The notes under the pieces: generated by a model | What the model was told of the DNA's origin: nothing | What the model saw: only the letters and a program-made list of their open reading frames with translations | Database searches by the model: none | Program-made: the position numbers and the translations under genes | Shown: positions 1 through 7,644 of the stretch, in pieces | How positions within the stretch are numbered: position 1 is the stretch's first letter | Layout of the letters: each line of letters starts with the position of its first letter | NCBI GenBank assembly: GCA_022825675.1 | Contig: JAJDWK010000085.1 | Coordinates: forward strand, 1-33,621 | Reading direction: 5' to 3' | DNA: 33,621 nt | From: Anaerolineae bacterium | Lineage (GTDB): Bacteria; Chloroflexota; Anaerolineae; Aggregatilineales; Phototrophicaceae

Positions 1-99
1 GCGATTGCAAGGTTTGCACTGATACATTTGGCTGCCGGCACCGGTGCGCCCTGCTTTGACTTGATTTTCTGTATCTTGACAATGGGGACATTTATTCAT
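1..99 (-). CDS. IS1-type transposase, N-terminal zinc-ribbon fragment (cut by window edge)
   Basis: Reading leftwards from an ATG at 99-97 gives 33 codons that run off the window. The peptide begins MNKCPHCQ, continues with VKAGRTGAGSQMYQCKPCNR, and has two CxxC pairs (residues 4/7 and 28/31). This is the DNA-binding zinc ribbon found at the start of InsA/IS1-family transposases, where the pattern is CPxC, VK-G, G-Q-Y, CK-C-R. Only the N-terminus is present, so I cannot tell whether the element is intact or a remnant. The IS end should lie between about 100 and 221, but with one end visible no terminal inverted repeat can be defined. The family call rests on the motif alone. Confidence 0.6.
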   Translation of the reverse strand, partial: MNKCPHCQDTENQVKAGRTGAGSQMYQCKPCNR

Positions 100-153
100 A
101 TCTCTAAGTTTAACACCTATCGACTAGATTCACCACTCCCCCGGCGCGCTCAA

Positions 154-207
154 CTTGCAAATCAAGCAACAATTTGACACAATAACCTTGCAATCAGGCA
201 ACATATT
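154..207. repeat. Two imperfect direct repeats (about 21 bp) in the AT-rich leader
   Basis: CTTGCAAATCAAGCAACA at 154-171 recurs as CTTGCAATCAGGCAACA at 187-203, with one deletion and one substitution, 33 bases apart. A perfect -35-like TTGACA lies between them at 174-179, but no good -10 box is correctly spaced. The pair could be a protein-binding repeat upstream of the 904-aa gene or part of the IS end. The function is unknown. Confidence 0.4.
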
Positions 208-221
208 CAAGGTTCACCGCT

Positions 222-2936
222 GTGGCATCGTCGCTGGAATATGTCATATTAGGGCAGGAAGAAGACGAACAGGGGGATCGTCAGCGGGAGCTGCTGCTGT
301 TTAATGGCGCGCTGCCGGCGCTGCAGCCGGAGTTTTTTGTCGATCTCGTGGATTTAGCGCCCATGCGCAACCGTGACGGCGATGCTTGCCCGGCGCTGGT
401 GCTCGTCGACTATGATGGCTCGCGCTGCCTGCTGGCTTCCATCCAGCCCAACACAGACAAAGCTGGCGCTTTCATCGAGCATTTTGTTTTCATCCCGCTT
501 GACGCCATGGCGGGCGCCGCCAGCCAATTTGAAGCCTGGCTGGCGCAGTTGCCGCAAGCCTCCCCCGATGTAAATATGACTTTGCCTTTGCTGCAGCCGC
601 CGGCATTCCCCAGTGTCGACAGCGGCATGCGCGCGCAGGATTTGGCGCAGCTGCTGGCGGCACTGCCCGCTGACGGCTTTGAACACGCGCTGACCCTGCT
701 GGGGGCGCTTGTGCACAAGCGCCCCTTGCTGATACGCAACTTCCCGCCGGATTTCCGCCGCCGGCTGGCGTTGGTCTCTGGCATTCAGGCGCTGCTGCCG
801 CCAGCGCTCGCGCCGCATTTGACCTTCGCGACCCAGCTGCCAATCGCCTGCCAACGGCAGCCGCAGCTGATTTTCGGCGCGGAAATACACGATGAAAGCG
901 CTTGGATTTATGACTGGAGCGCCCCAGCGCCCATCGCCGAAGCGCTTGAGAACAGCTACCTCTTCACCTTGCGCGCTTTGTGGCAAGGCGATGCTGCCGC
1001 GCTCGCCGCGCAGGTCCAGCGTTTGGCAAGCCCCGACATTTCTGAGTACAGCGGCGGCGGCAGCTTGGCGGCGGCTGTAGAGCAGGTGGCGGAGCGGTTC
1101 CGCACGGACCGCAAAGCGCGCGGCGAGGATGAAATCCAAACCGATGTTTTGCTGCGCATTTTGGACAGCGGCTCGCCGCCAGCAGCGCCGCTGCGCCATC
1201 GCTATGTGGGCAAGCTGCTGCAAAATGCGCTCAACAATCGTGATGCGGCGGCGGGCAGGCGCGTGGCGGAAGAACTCGAGCGCGATACCCAGTTGGAAGC
1301 GATGCTCTCGGGCATGATTGACGAACGGCTCGAAGACCAGCCGGATGCCGTCTATGTTTTTATCCGCAACCGGCTGATTCACCTGGGCGTGAACGACCAC
1401 TGGCTGCCGCGGCTGCAAACAGCCGCCCGCAATTCCCTAGAAGTGGCGATTGAAGACGGCGATGCCGGCACGGTATCCGGCTGGCTGGAATTGCTGGCGC
1501 ATGAGCCAGCCGCCTACGCTTTGCATGATGTTCTGCGCGCCGGCATTTTGGCGGCGAGCCCGCGCGCCTGGGGCGATGGTCAACTCGGCATTCACCTCAT
1601 CCTGATTGCCGTGCGGCGGGTGCCGGATATTGTTGAGCAGCTCTACGCCGACAGCCGCTTGATTGCCGCGCTGGAGACCGATGTGCGCCGGGCATTATTA
1701 GAAGCCACGGAAGCGACCTTGGCGCCTCTTATAGACGATACGCCCGAATACTTCTTGCTGGCGCTTTATAATGGCATCCACACCGCGGAAGCGCCCTTTG
1801 TCAGCGCTGATGCCGCGCGGCGCCTCTGGGCGCTGCATAGCAGCGATGAAAAAGTCAATCTGCCCGCCGAGTACCGCGCCGCCGCCATCATTCGCTTGCT
1901 GGCGGCGGAAAATCCGCAACTGCTGACAGAAGAAGCGCTTGACTTGCTCTTCCGCCAGATTGTGCGCGGCGACGACCGCAGCCTGGCGGCGGACGCGGCG
2001 CACCAACTGGCGCAGCGCGACGCGCTCTTCCCGCGTTTGAGCGGCGCGCTGGAGCATGACAGCATCCCCATCGACAAGGCGCTGTCGATTATGAACGCCG
2101 TCAGCGGCATTGAGTCCGCCGACCCCGCTGGCCTCATCGATACCTATTTTCATCTGCTGGATTATTTCCGATGGGACGCGCAAACGCAGCGCATGATGGA
2201 AGCGCTGGCGCGGGCGCTGGCGAAGCATCAAGAAGTGAGGGTTTCCTACCGCAATTTGTGGAAGCTCTTTGAATCCTGCCATGCCATGCAAATCGAAGGC
2301 GCGACCCGCGTATCGGTATTGCATTTGCTCTATCAATACGGCAGCGAAGAAGACATGAGCATGGTGGCGGATGGCGTCGCCCGCATCTGCCGCGATGTGC
2401 ATGTCAGCAAGTCTTTGCGCGAGGCGGCGCAAGCCTGGTGGCGGGAGTATGCGCACAGTTGCAGCCTGCCGCAGCTGCAGCGCCTGGAACGGGAGCTGGA
2501 CCGTCAGCGCCACCTGGAAGCGCAGAAACAGACGCTGAAAACGGCGCTTGCCATGCGCCGCTGGATGCACAACCGCGAGCCAGCGCAGTTCATCGAAGCG
2601 ATTAACCTCGCCTTCACCTTCATCGAAAATATCACGGAAGCCTTTGATGACGCCCACCTGCCAGAAATTGACGGGCAGATTGTGCGCCGCGAAGTGGATG
2701 TCTTCAGCCAGACGCTTAGCTCAGAGCAGCGGCATATCCTGGCGAATAATCTGCGCAACCTCGCCGCCAAGATAATCGCCATGGCGGAGAACCGCAGCAA
2801 GCCGTCGCTGATACGCAGCGATGACAGCATCGACCAGCAATTGATGCACGGCGAAGCCAATCCGCACGGCTCGGTGGATATGATGAAGTGGATCGCCGGC
2901 TATCTCGATGGCGCGCACCCCTATCGGGAAGAGTGA
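222..2936 (+). CDS. 904-aa protein of unknown function upstream of Type III RM
   Basis: The start is a GTG at 222, since no closer in-frame ATG precedes the conserved-looking N-terminus, and there is no strong ribosome site. I see no signal peptide, membrane span or catalytic motif. The first ~110 residues look like a mixed alpha/beta domain (EFFVDLVDLAPM, PALVLVDYDG, FIEHFVFIPLD). A second block around 150-215 (RPLLIRNFP, LPPALAPHLTFATQLP) follows, and the rest is leucine/alanine-rich helical sequence resembling helical repeats. The domain order faintly resembles GAP1 (GTPase-associated protein 1, N and M domains) of predicted conflict systems. That is a weak impression without a diagnostic motif. 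It ends 11 bases before mod in the same direction, so it is probably co-transcribed with the restriction system and may be an accessory or a separate defence gene. Confidence 0.6.
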   Translation: MASSLEYVILGQEEDEQGDRQRELLLFNGALPALQPEFFVDLVDLAPMRNRDGDACPALVLVDYDGSRCLLASIQPNTDKAGAFIEHFVFIPLDAMAGAASQFEAWLAQLPQASPDVNMTLPLLQPPAFPSVDSGMRAQDLAQLLAALPADGFEHALTLLGALVHKRPLLIRNFPPDFRRRLALVSGIQALLPPALAPHLTFATQLPIACQRQPQLIFGAEIHDESAWIYDWSAPAPIAEALENSYLFTLRALWQGDAAALAAQVQRLASPDISEYSGGGSLAAAVEQVAERFRTDRKARGEDEIQTDVLLRILDSGSPPAAPLRHRYVGKLLQNALNNRDAAAGRRVAEELERDTQLEAMLSGMIDERLEDQPDAVYVFIRNRLIHLGVNDHWLPRLQTAARNSLEVAIEDGDAGTVSGWLELLAHEPAAYALHDVLRAGILAASPRAWGDGQLGIHLILIAVRRVPDIVEQLYADSRLIAALETDVRRALLEATEATLAPLIDDTPEYFLLALYNGIHTAEAPFVSADAARRLWALHSSDEKVNLPAEYRAAAIIRLLAAENPQLLTEEALDLLFRQIVRGDDRSLAADAAHQLAQRDALFPRLSGALEHDSIPIDKALSIMNAVSGIESADPAGLIDTYFHLLDYFRWDAQTQRMMEALARALAKHQEVRVSYRNLWKLFESCHAMQIEGATRVSVLHLLYQYGSEEDMSMVADGVARICRDVHVSKSLREAAQAWWREYAHSCSLPQLQRLERELDRQRHLEAQKQTLKTALAMRRWMHNREPAQFIEAINLAFTFIENITEAFDDAHLPEIDGQIVRREVDVFSQTLSSEQRHILANNLRNLAAKIIAMAENRSKPSLIRSDDSIDQQLMHGEANPHGSVDMMKWIAGYLDGAHPYREE

Positions 2937-2947
2937 GGAGAAACGGC

Positions 2948-4729
2948 ATGCCCAGCCTGGACTTCAAAGGCAAGCAGCACATCTACGCGCATCATTTGAC
3001 AGTGCCCTACCGCCCGCTGCAAGTGGACGCGGCGAAGTCGCTGCTGCCCCAGTATGCAAGCCCCCCACCCCCAAACTCCCAAAATGAGGGCGGGGGCTTA
3101 CAAAGCATCCCGCTAACCGACCAGAATCTCATCATTCACGGCGACAACCTGCAGGCGCTGAAGGCGCTGCTGCCGCAGTACGCCGGCAAGGTCAAGTGCA
3201 TTTACATCGACCCGCCCTACAACACGGGCAACGAAGGCTGGGTCTACAACGACAATGTCAACAGCCCCATGATGCAGGAATGGCTGCGGAAGAACAGCCC
3301 GGTCGATGGCGAAGACCTGGAACGGCATGACAAGTGGCTCTGCATGATGTGGCCCCGCCTGCATTTGCTGCGGGAATTGCTACGAGATGATGGCGTTATA
3401 TTCGTGAGCATTGATGATAATGAAGTGCATCATTTAAGGATGATGATGGACGAGATTTTTGGGGAGGAGAATTTTGTTGCGCAAATTGCTGTAGTTTCAA
3501 ATTTAGCAGGAAGTAGTGATCAATTTGGGGTTGCAGGCGCACATGAGTATTGTCTCGTGTATCTAAAGTCAAAGAAAATCGGAACTCTGGGACGATTCAA
3601 TCTTAGCGAAGCTAAATTGGCAAAATGGGAGCAAGATGAGCTTGGATTCTACAAATCTGAACGACTGCAAAGAGGTAGCTTGACCTATTCTAAGTCGCTA
3701 GATTATCCAATTTTCGTCGATAAGGACCTTCGAGTAAAGGTAACAGAAAACAACGAAGAGCCGAGAGAAGGCGGACCATTTAAGAAAGTTTTTCCAGCAG
3801 TACGCAGTGGACAAGGGAAGTCGATTTGGCGCTGGAGTAAGAAAAAGATACTCGATAATCCAGGAGATGTATTTGCCAGACGCCAAGCAGACGGTAATTT
3901 GGCGATATTCTCCAAACAACGCCCAAAGCTTGGAGACTTGCCAACAGAGAAGCCCAAGTCGGTATTCTATAAAACCGAATACAGCAGCCGAGCTGGTGGA
4001 AAAGCGTTATCTGAAGTATTCTCAAAAAGGAATATCTTTAATTATCCGAAAGCAATCGGATTACTTAAAGATATTATTCAATTAGGGACATCCAATTCAT
4101 ACCCCCCCCCCCCCCGCACAGATGTTCTACGCGAACCCGACATCATCCTCGACTCCTTCGCCGGCAGCGGCACCACCGCCCATGCCGTGCTGGCGCTCAA
4201 CAAAGAAGATGGCGGCAATCGCCGCTTCATCCTGGTCGAATGCGAAGACTATGCCGACAGCATCACCGCCGAGCGCGTGCGCCGCGTCATCCGCGGCGTA
4301 CCGGCCTCCAAGAACAAGTCGGTGCAAATCGGCTTGGGCGGCAGCTTCGCCTATTGCACCTTGGGCGCGCCGCTGGAAATCGACAGCTTGCTCAGGGGCG
4401 AGCGCTTGCCGGATTTTGCCACGCTCGCCAGCTATCTGCTGCACACGGCGGCTGGCATTGCCGTCTCGCCGCAGTCTTTGACAACAGGCAATGTGGATGG
4501 CTTTTTCTATTTCACAGGGGAGCGCGATTATTATCTCATCTATGAGCCGCGGCTGGACTTCCTGCGCGGCGACGCGGCGGCGCTCAACCTGGAGCGGGCG
4601 GAGCGCATCCGCGAGAAAAGCCGCCCGGCGGTGGTCTTCGCCGCGGCGACATACATCAGCCAGCGCGTGTTGAGCCGATGGCAAATCACCTTCTGTCAAT
4701 TGCCGTATGAACTGGGCTTAGGGGGCTAA
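2948..4729 (+). CDS. mod: Type III restriction-modification, Mod DNA methyltransferase, candidate phase-variable
   Basis: This is a 593-aa adenine-specific beta-class methyltransferase that should provide both methylation and site recognition for the Type III complex with the Res protein that follows. ATG 2948 is chosen because GAGGAG lies just upstream; the frame is open further up, inside the previous gene. The motif order fits the family: DNLQALKALLPQYAGKV leads into the catalytic DPPY (residues 88-91), then a variable target-recognition region (about 145-385), then the SAM-binding DSFAGSGTT (402-410). Two oddities are encoded: a proline/glycine-rich insert near residue 40 derived from a G/C-run palindrome, and a 14-C tract encoding residues 385-390 just before the SAM motif. 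Bases ~3380-4100 are clearly AT-richer than both flanks, which suggests a recombined recognition domain. The frame is intact in this sequence (the 'on' state). Confidence 0.93.
   Translation: MPSLDFKGKQHIYAHHLTVPYRPLQVDAAKSLLPQYASPPPPNSQNEGGGLQSIPLTDQNLIIHGDNLQALKALLPQYAGKVKCIYIDPPYNTGNEGWVYNDNVNSPMMQEWLRKNSPVDGEDLERHDKWLCMMWPRLHLLRELLRDDGVIFVSIDDNEVHHLRMMMDEIFGEENFVAQIAVVSNLAGSSDQFGVAGAHEYCLVYLKSKKIGTLGRFNLSEAKLAKWEQDELGFYKSERLQRGSLTYSKSLDYPIFVDKDLRVKVTENNEEPREGGPFKKVFPAVRSGQGKSIWRWSKKKILDNPGDVFARRQADGNLAIFSKQRPKLGDLPTEKPKSVFYKTEYSSRAGGKALSEVFSKRNIFNYPKAIGLLKDIIQLGTSNSYPPPPRTDVLREPDIILDSFAGSGTTAHAVLALNKEDGGNRRFILVECEDYADSITAERVRRVIRGVPASKNKSVQIGLGGSFAYCTLGAPLEIDSLLRGERLPDFATLASYLLHTAAGIAVSPQSLTTGNVDGFFYFTGERDYYLIYEPRLDFLRGDAAALNLERAERIREKSRPAVVFAAATYISQRVLSRWQITFCQLPYELGLGG
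3058..3099. repeat. G/C-run imperfect palindrome inserted within mod
   Basis: AAGCCCCC (3058-3065) pairs with GGGGGCTT (3092-3099), and CCC at 3068-3070 with GGG at 3088-3090, around an A-rich centre. It encodes the low-complexity stretch PPPPNSQNEGGG between two otherwise ordinary parts of the Mod N-terminus. It looks like a REP- or MITE-like palindromic repeat of the kind scattered through Chloroflexota and cyanobacterial genomes, captured in frame. That origin is an inference, because no second copy was seen in this window. Confidence 0.5.
4102..4115. repeat. Poly-C tract (14 C) in mod, candidate phase-variation switch
   Basis: Fourteen consecutive C run from the last base of a Tyr codon to the first base of an Arg codon, encoding P386-P389. 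With 14 C the frame continues into DSFAGSGTT. With 13 C it would read into a frame that stops at 4479-4481. With 15 C it would read into a frame that stops at 4543-4545. Both lose the SAM-binding motif. No other homopolymer of this length was noticed in the window. Sequencing or assembly error in homopolymer length cannot be excluded. Confidence 0.85.
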
Positions 4730-4731
4730 AC

Positions 4732-7209
4732 TTGCAACTCAAAGAGTATCAGGTCAAGGCGCTGGAGGCTTTCGACGACTATTTCGCGGCAGTGACGCGC
4801 TGCGAACGCGAAAGCGAAGAGCAGGAAGCAAAATATAAAGCGGCGGGCTTGGCTATGCCCCCTGATATGCTCGATTTTCCGCGGCGCGCCTGGGATGAAT
4901 TGGCTGCTGTGGGCAAGGTCGCCAAATCTTCGCGGCAGTATATCGCCCGCCGCGATGGCAGGGGGCGGCATATCCCGCATCTTTGCTTCAAAGTGCCGAC
5001 TGGCGGCGGCAAAACGCTGCTGGCGGCGGAGGCATTGGGCAGGATTCAGCAGCCAACGGGGCTTGTCTTGTGGATTGTGCCGACGCGCGCCATCTACCGG
5101 CAGACAAAAGACGCGCTTTGGAATCGCGAGCATCCCTATCGCCAGCGGCTGGAGCGCGCCAGCGGCGGCCGCGTGAAAATGCTGGAAAAAGACGACCGCT
5201 TCCAGCCAGCCGACATCGCCAATTACCTTTGTGTGATGCTCTTGATGTTCCCTGCCGCCAACCGTCAACAGGGCAAGGAGTTCCTGCGCTTTTTCCGCGA
5301 TTCGGGGCGTTATCAGGCCTTCTTCCCCAACAGCGATCACGCGCTGTACGCCGCTGAAATGCTGAAACAGTTCCCGGATTTGGACGCGGCGGACGGTCCC
5401 GTAAAGCAGAGCCTCTTTAATGTCATCAAGATGCGGCGTCCAGTCATCATCTTGGACGAAGCGCATAAGGCATACGGCAAAAAGCTGGAAGGCGCGCAGA
5501 ATTTCGCCAATTCCATCAACCGGTTGAACCCGCGCCTCGTAATTGAGTTTTCCGCCACGCCCAACCCGAAAATCAGCAACCTGCTGGTGGATATCACTGG
5601 CGTCGAACTCAAAGCTGAAGAAATGATCAAGATGCCGGTGCAGGTTACCAGCCAGATGAAATCCGACTGGAAGGATACCTTGGCGGCGGCGGTTGAAGAG
5701 CTGGGCAAACTAAACGCTTCGGCGCTGGCGCTGCGGCGTCAGGAAGACCGCTACATCCGCCCCATCGCCGTGGTGCGCGTAGAGCGCACCGGGCGCGCCC
5801 AGCGGGACGGCTTGCGCGTGCATGCGGAAGATGTGCGCGAATACCTGATGCAAAACCTGAGCGTACCTGCCAAGGCGATTCGCGTCAAATCCGCCGAAAA
5901 TGATGAATTGGGGCGCGAAGACCTGCTGTCGGAAAGCAGTGAAGTGCGCTGGATCATCACCAAAGCGGCGCTGATGGAAGGCTGGGACTGTCCCTTTGCC
6001 TACTTGCTGGTCCTGCTTGATAATACGCGCTCAAAAATCGCGTTGACGCAGCTTGTCGGCAGGATCCTGCGCCAGCCTCAGGCGCGGCTCACTGGACTTG
6101 AAGCCTTGGATCGCTGTTATGTCTATTGCTGGAATCTTGATGTGCTGCGCGCGGTAGACCAGGTGCGGCAAGGCTTGCAGGATGAAGGGCTTACCGGCTT
6201 GATGGATCAAGTGCAGAGCGTGGAAGTCGACGACCCCGCTCGGCGCGAAATCCGCATACCGCGGCGGCAGGCTTTTCGAGCATTCCCGGTCAGCATCCCG
6301 AAAGTGCTGCACCGGCATCGGGACGGCTGGCGCAAATTGGATCACCTGCAAGATATTTTGGCGGAAGTCGATTGGGATGAAGTAGACCTGCCGCCAATCC
6401 AGCAGTTCACGCATGACCCGCCGTATATGCATCAAACTTTAGTTTATTTCGATAAGCATAGTCCCCTGTATCCTGACAAGGAAGAAATTATAGTAGACCG
6501 TATACCACAAATATCCTGGTTCACGCGGCGGCTTTCCGATATTGTGCCAAACCCATGGCGGGCGGCTCAATTTGTGATCGACCTCTTTGAACGTTTACAG
6601 GACAGCGGCAAGTCAGAAGCGGACATATATGATAACCGCGCGGGCTATGCGGATCAGCTAAGGGCGCACCTGAGCGCTGAATGCAATCGCCTGTGCAAAT
6701 CGATATATGAACGGAAACTCAAAGAAGGCATAATCCGTTTTGATTTTTGCGCGGAGCCAAGTTATTCCTTGCCGCCGGCGATCCGGTTGCCAATTGGGGA
6801 GAAGGACCATACTTTGGAGCGCGGCGGGGTGCCGGTGCAGCTAAGCCTCTTCGACAAAGTGTTTGAGAAACAATTCGACTCGGATTTGGAAAAGGACTTC
6901 GTCTTTCACCTGGAAAAGCAGCCCATCAAATGGTGGCACAGGGTACAACGGGAATATTATGTGCTGGGGTGGCGGCGGCAGAAAATCTACCCTGATTTTG
7001 TCACCTTTGCCGACCGGCATTTCGGCATGTTTGAGACCAAGGGCAATCACCTCAAAAATGAAGATACACTGTATAAGCGTGAAGTCTTCGAACTATTGGA
7101 ACAGCATTTCAATTCCGCAGAGCGCGGGGTGCGCATCGAAAAGCATACAAACCGACAAGGGCAATTCCAGATTGTTTATAATTCCAATTTCCCGTCTATA
7201 AATGCTTGA
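4732..7209 (+). CDS. res: Type III restriction enzyme, Res subunit (helicase-nuclease)
   Basis: This 825-aa subunit translocates or slides on DNA and cuts when complexed with Mod. The start is TTG 4732, two bases after the mod stop, with TTAGGGGG just upstream, so translation is coupled to mod. The superfamily-2 helicase core is complete: Walker A PTGGGKT (residues 89-95), DEAH (242-245), SAT (274-276) and the motif VI region QLVGRILRQP (440-449). The C-terminal PD-(D/E)xK nuclease is visible as YPDF (D755) followed by ETK (E768, K770). No catalytic residue appears missing, so the enzyme should be active. If Mod can switch off, this protein must be harmless without Mod. That is known for Type III Res, which needs Mod for site recognition. 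Confidence 0.94.
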   Translation: MQLKEYQVKALEAFDDYFAAVTRCERESEEQEAKYKAAGLAMPPDMLDFPRRAWDELAAVGKVAKSSRQYIARRDGRGRHIPHLCFKVPTGGGKTLLAAEALGRIQQPTGLVLWIVPTRAIYRQTKDALWNREHPYRQRLERASGGRVKMLEKDDRFQPADIANYLCVMLLMFPAANRQQGKEFLRFFRDSGRYQAFFPNSDHALYAAEMLKQFPDLDAADGPVKQSLFNVIKMRRPVIILDEAHKAYGKKLEGAQNFANSINRLNPRLVIEFSATPNPKISNLLVDITGVELKAEEMIKMPVQVTSQMKSDWKDTLAAAVEELGKLNASALALRRQEDRYIRPIAVVRVERTGRAQRDGLRVHAEDVREYLMQNLSVPAKAIRVKSAENDELGREDLLSESSEVRWIITKAALMEGWDCPFAYLLVLLDNTRSKIALTQLVGRILRQPQARLTGLEALDRCYVYCWNLDVLRAVDQVRQGLQDEGLTGLMDQVQSVEVDDPARREIRIPRRQAFRAFPVSIPKVLHRHRDGWRKLDHLQDILAEVDWDEVDLPPIQQFTHDPPYMHQTLVYFDKHSPLYPDKEEIIVDRIPQISWFTRRLSDIVPNPWRAAQFVIDLFERLQDSGKSEADIYDNRAGYADQLRAHLSAECNRLCKSIYERKLKEGIIRFDFCAEPSYSLPPAIRLPIGEKDHTLERGGVPVQLSLFDKVFEKQFDSDLEKDFVFHLEKQPIKWWHRVQREYYVLGWRRQKIYPDFVTFADRHFGMFETKGNHLKNEDTLYKREVFELLEQHFNSAERGVRIEKHTNRQGQFQIVYNSNFPSINA

Positions 7210-7222
7210 GCGTCACACACGG

Positions 7223-7567
7223 ATGGAAAAACTATTCACTTACGGCACATTGCGCGACCCCGCCACCCAGCAGCGGCTTTTGGGGCGCACTTTGGGCAGC
7301 GGCAGCAGCGATATCCTGCGCGGCTTCCGTTTGGCGAAGCTGACGGGCATCCACCAAGTGTATTCGATTTTGCAGCCGCAGCCCGGCTCGACAGTCGCGG
7401 GCACGCTCTATGAAGTAACTGCCGCCGAACTCGCCCGCTTGGACGACTATGAAGGCGATGCCTACCAGCGCATCAGCGTTACCTTGGTCAGCAAGGCGCG
7501 CGCCTGGGTCTATTGCGAGAATCCAAAGTCGAGCTTCCGCATCCACATTGAGCCGCTTGATGCCTGA
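7223..7567 (+). CDS. Gamma-glutamylcyclotransferase / AIG2-like protein
   Basis: A small protein of the GGCT/AIG2 fold, whose members cyclise gamma-glutamyl groups to 5-oxoproline. The signature YGTLR is at residues 7-11 and the second motif, LDDYEGDAYQR, holds the probable catalytic glutamate. The length (114 aa) fits the family. I prefer ATG 7223 because MEKLFTYGTLRD is the usual family start. An upstream ATG at 7202 sits in ATGCTTGA and overlaps the res stop by 8 bases, which would couple translation to res. Either way it appears to belong to the mod-res transcript. A role in defence is not established, and it may be only a passenger. The substrate cannot be read from sequence. Confidence 0.8.
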   Translation: MEKLFTYGTLRDPATQQRLLGRTLGSGSSDILRGFRLAKLTGIHQVYSILQPQPGSTVAGTLYEVTAAELARLDDYEGDAYQRISVTLVSKARAWVYCENPKSSFRIHIEPLDA

Positions 7568-7631
7568 ACGCGCCGCGCCGACAATTGCGGAATGGGCGGC
7601 GCTGTGGCATAAATGCCTGCTTGACAAGTGA
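7560..7631 (+). CDS. Possible 23-codon ORF overlapping the GGCT stop
   Basis: ATG 7560 lies in ATGCCTGA, overlapping the GGCT stop by 8 bases, the same arrangement as ATGCTTGA at the res/GGCT junction. The peptide (MPERAAPTIAEWAALWHK and five more residues) has an ordinary protein-like composition and ends 13 bases before the next gene. A CCTGCT/AGCAGG stem (7616-7621 with 7631-7636) spans its stop codon. It may be a real micro-peptide, a remnant, or chance. Confidence 0.2.
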   Translation: MPERAAPTIAEWAALWHKCLLDK

Positions 7632-7644
7632 GCAGGGGCAGCGC

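Noticed and set aside
174..207. TTGACA upstream of the 904-aa gene as a full promoter
   Set aside because: No -10-like box occurs at 16-18 bases spacing; only AT-rich sequence further away.
4122..4545. Two overlapping open frames (4122-4481 and 4240-4545) inside mod
   Set aside because: They are the out-of-frame readings of the conserved Mod C-terminus. They matter only as the tails produced if the C tract slips, not as separate genes.
7616..7636. CCTGCT/AGCAGG stem between GGCT and the oxidoreductase as a terminator
   Set aside because: The stem is six pairs with a 9-base loop and no T run, and it lies next to the ribosome site of the next gene. Too weak to call.
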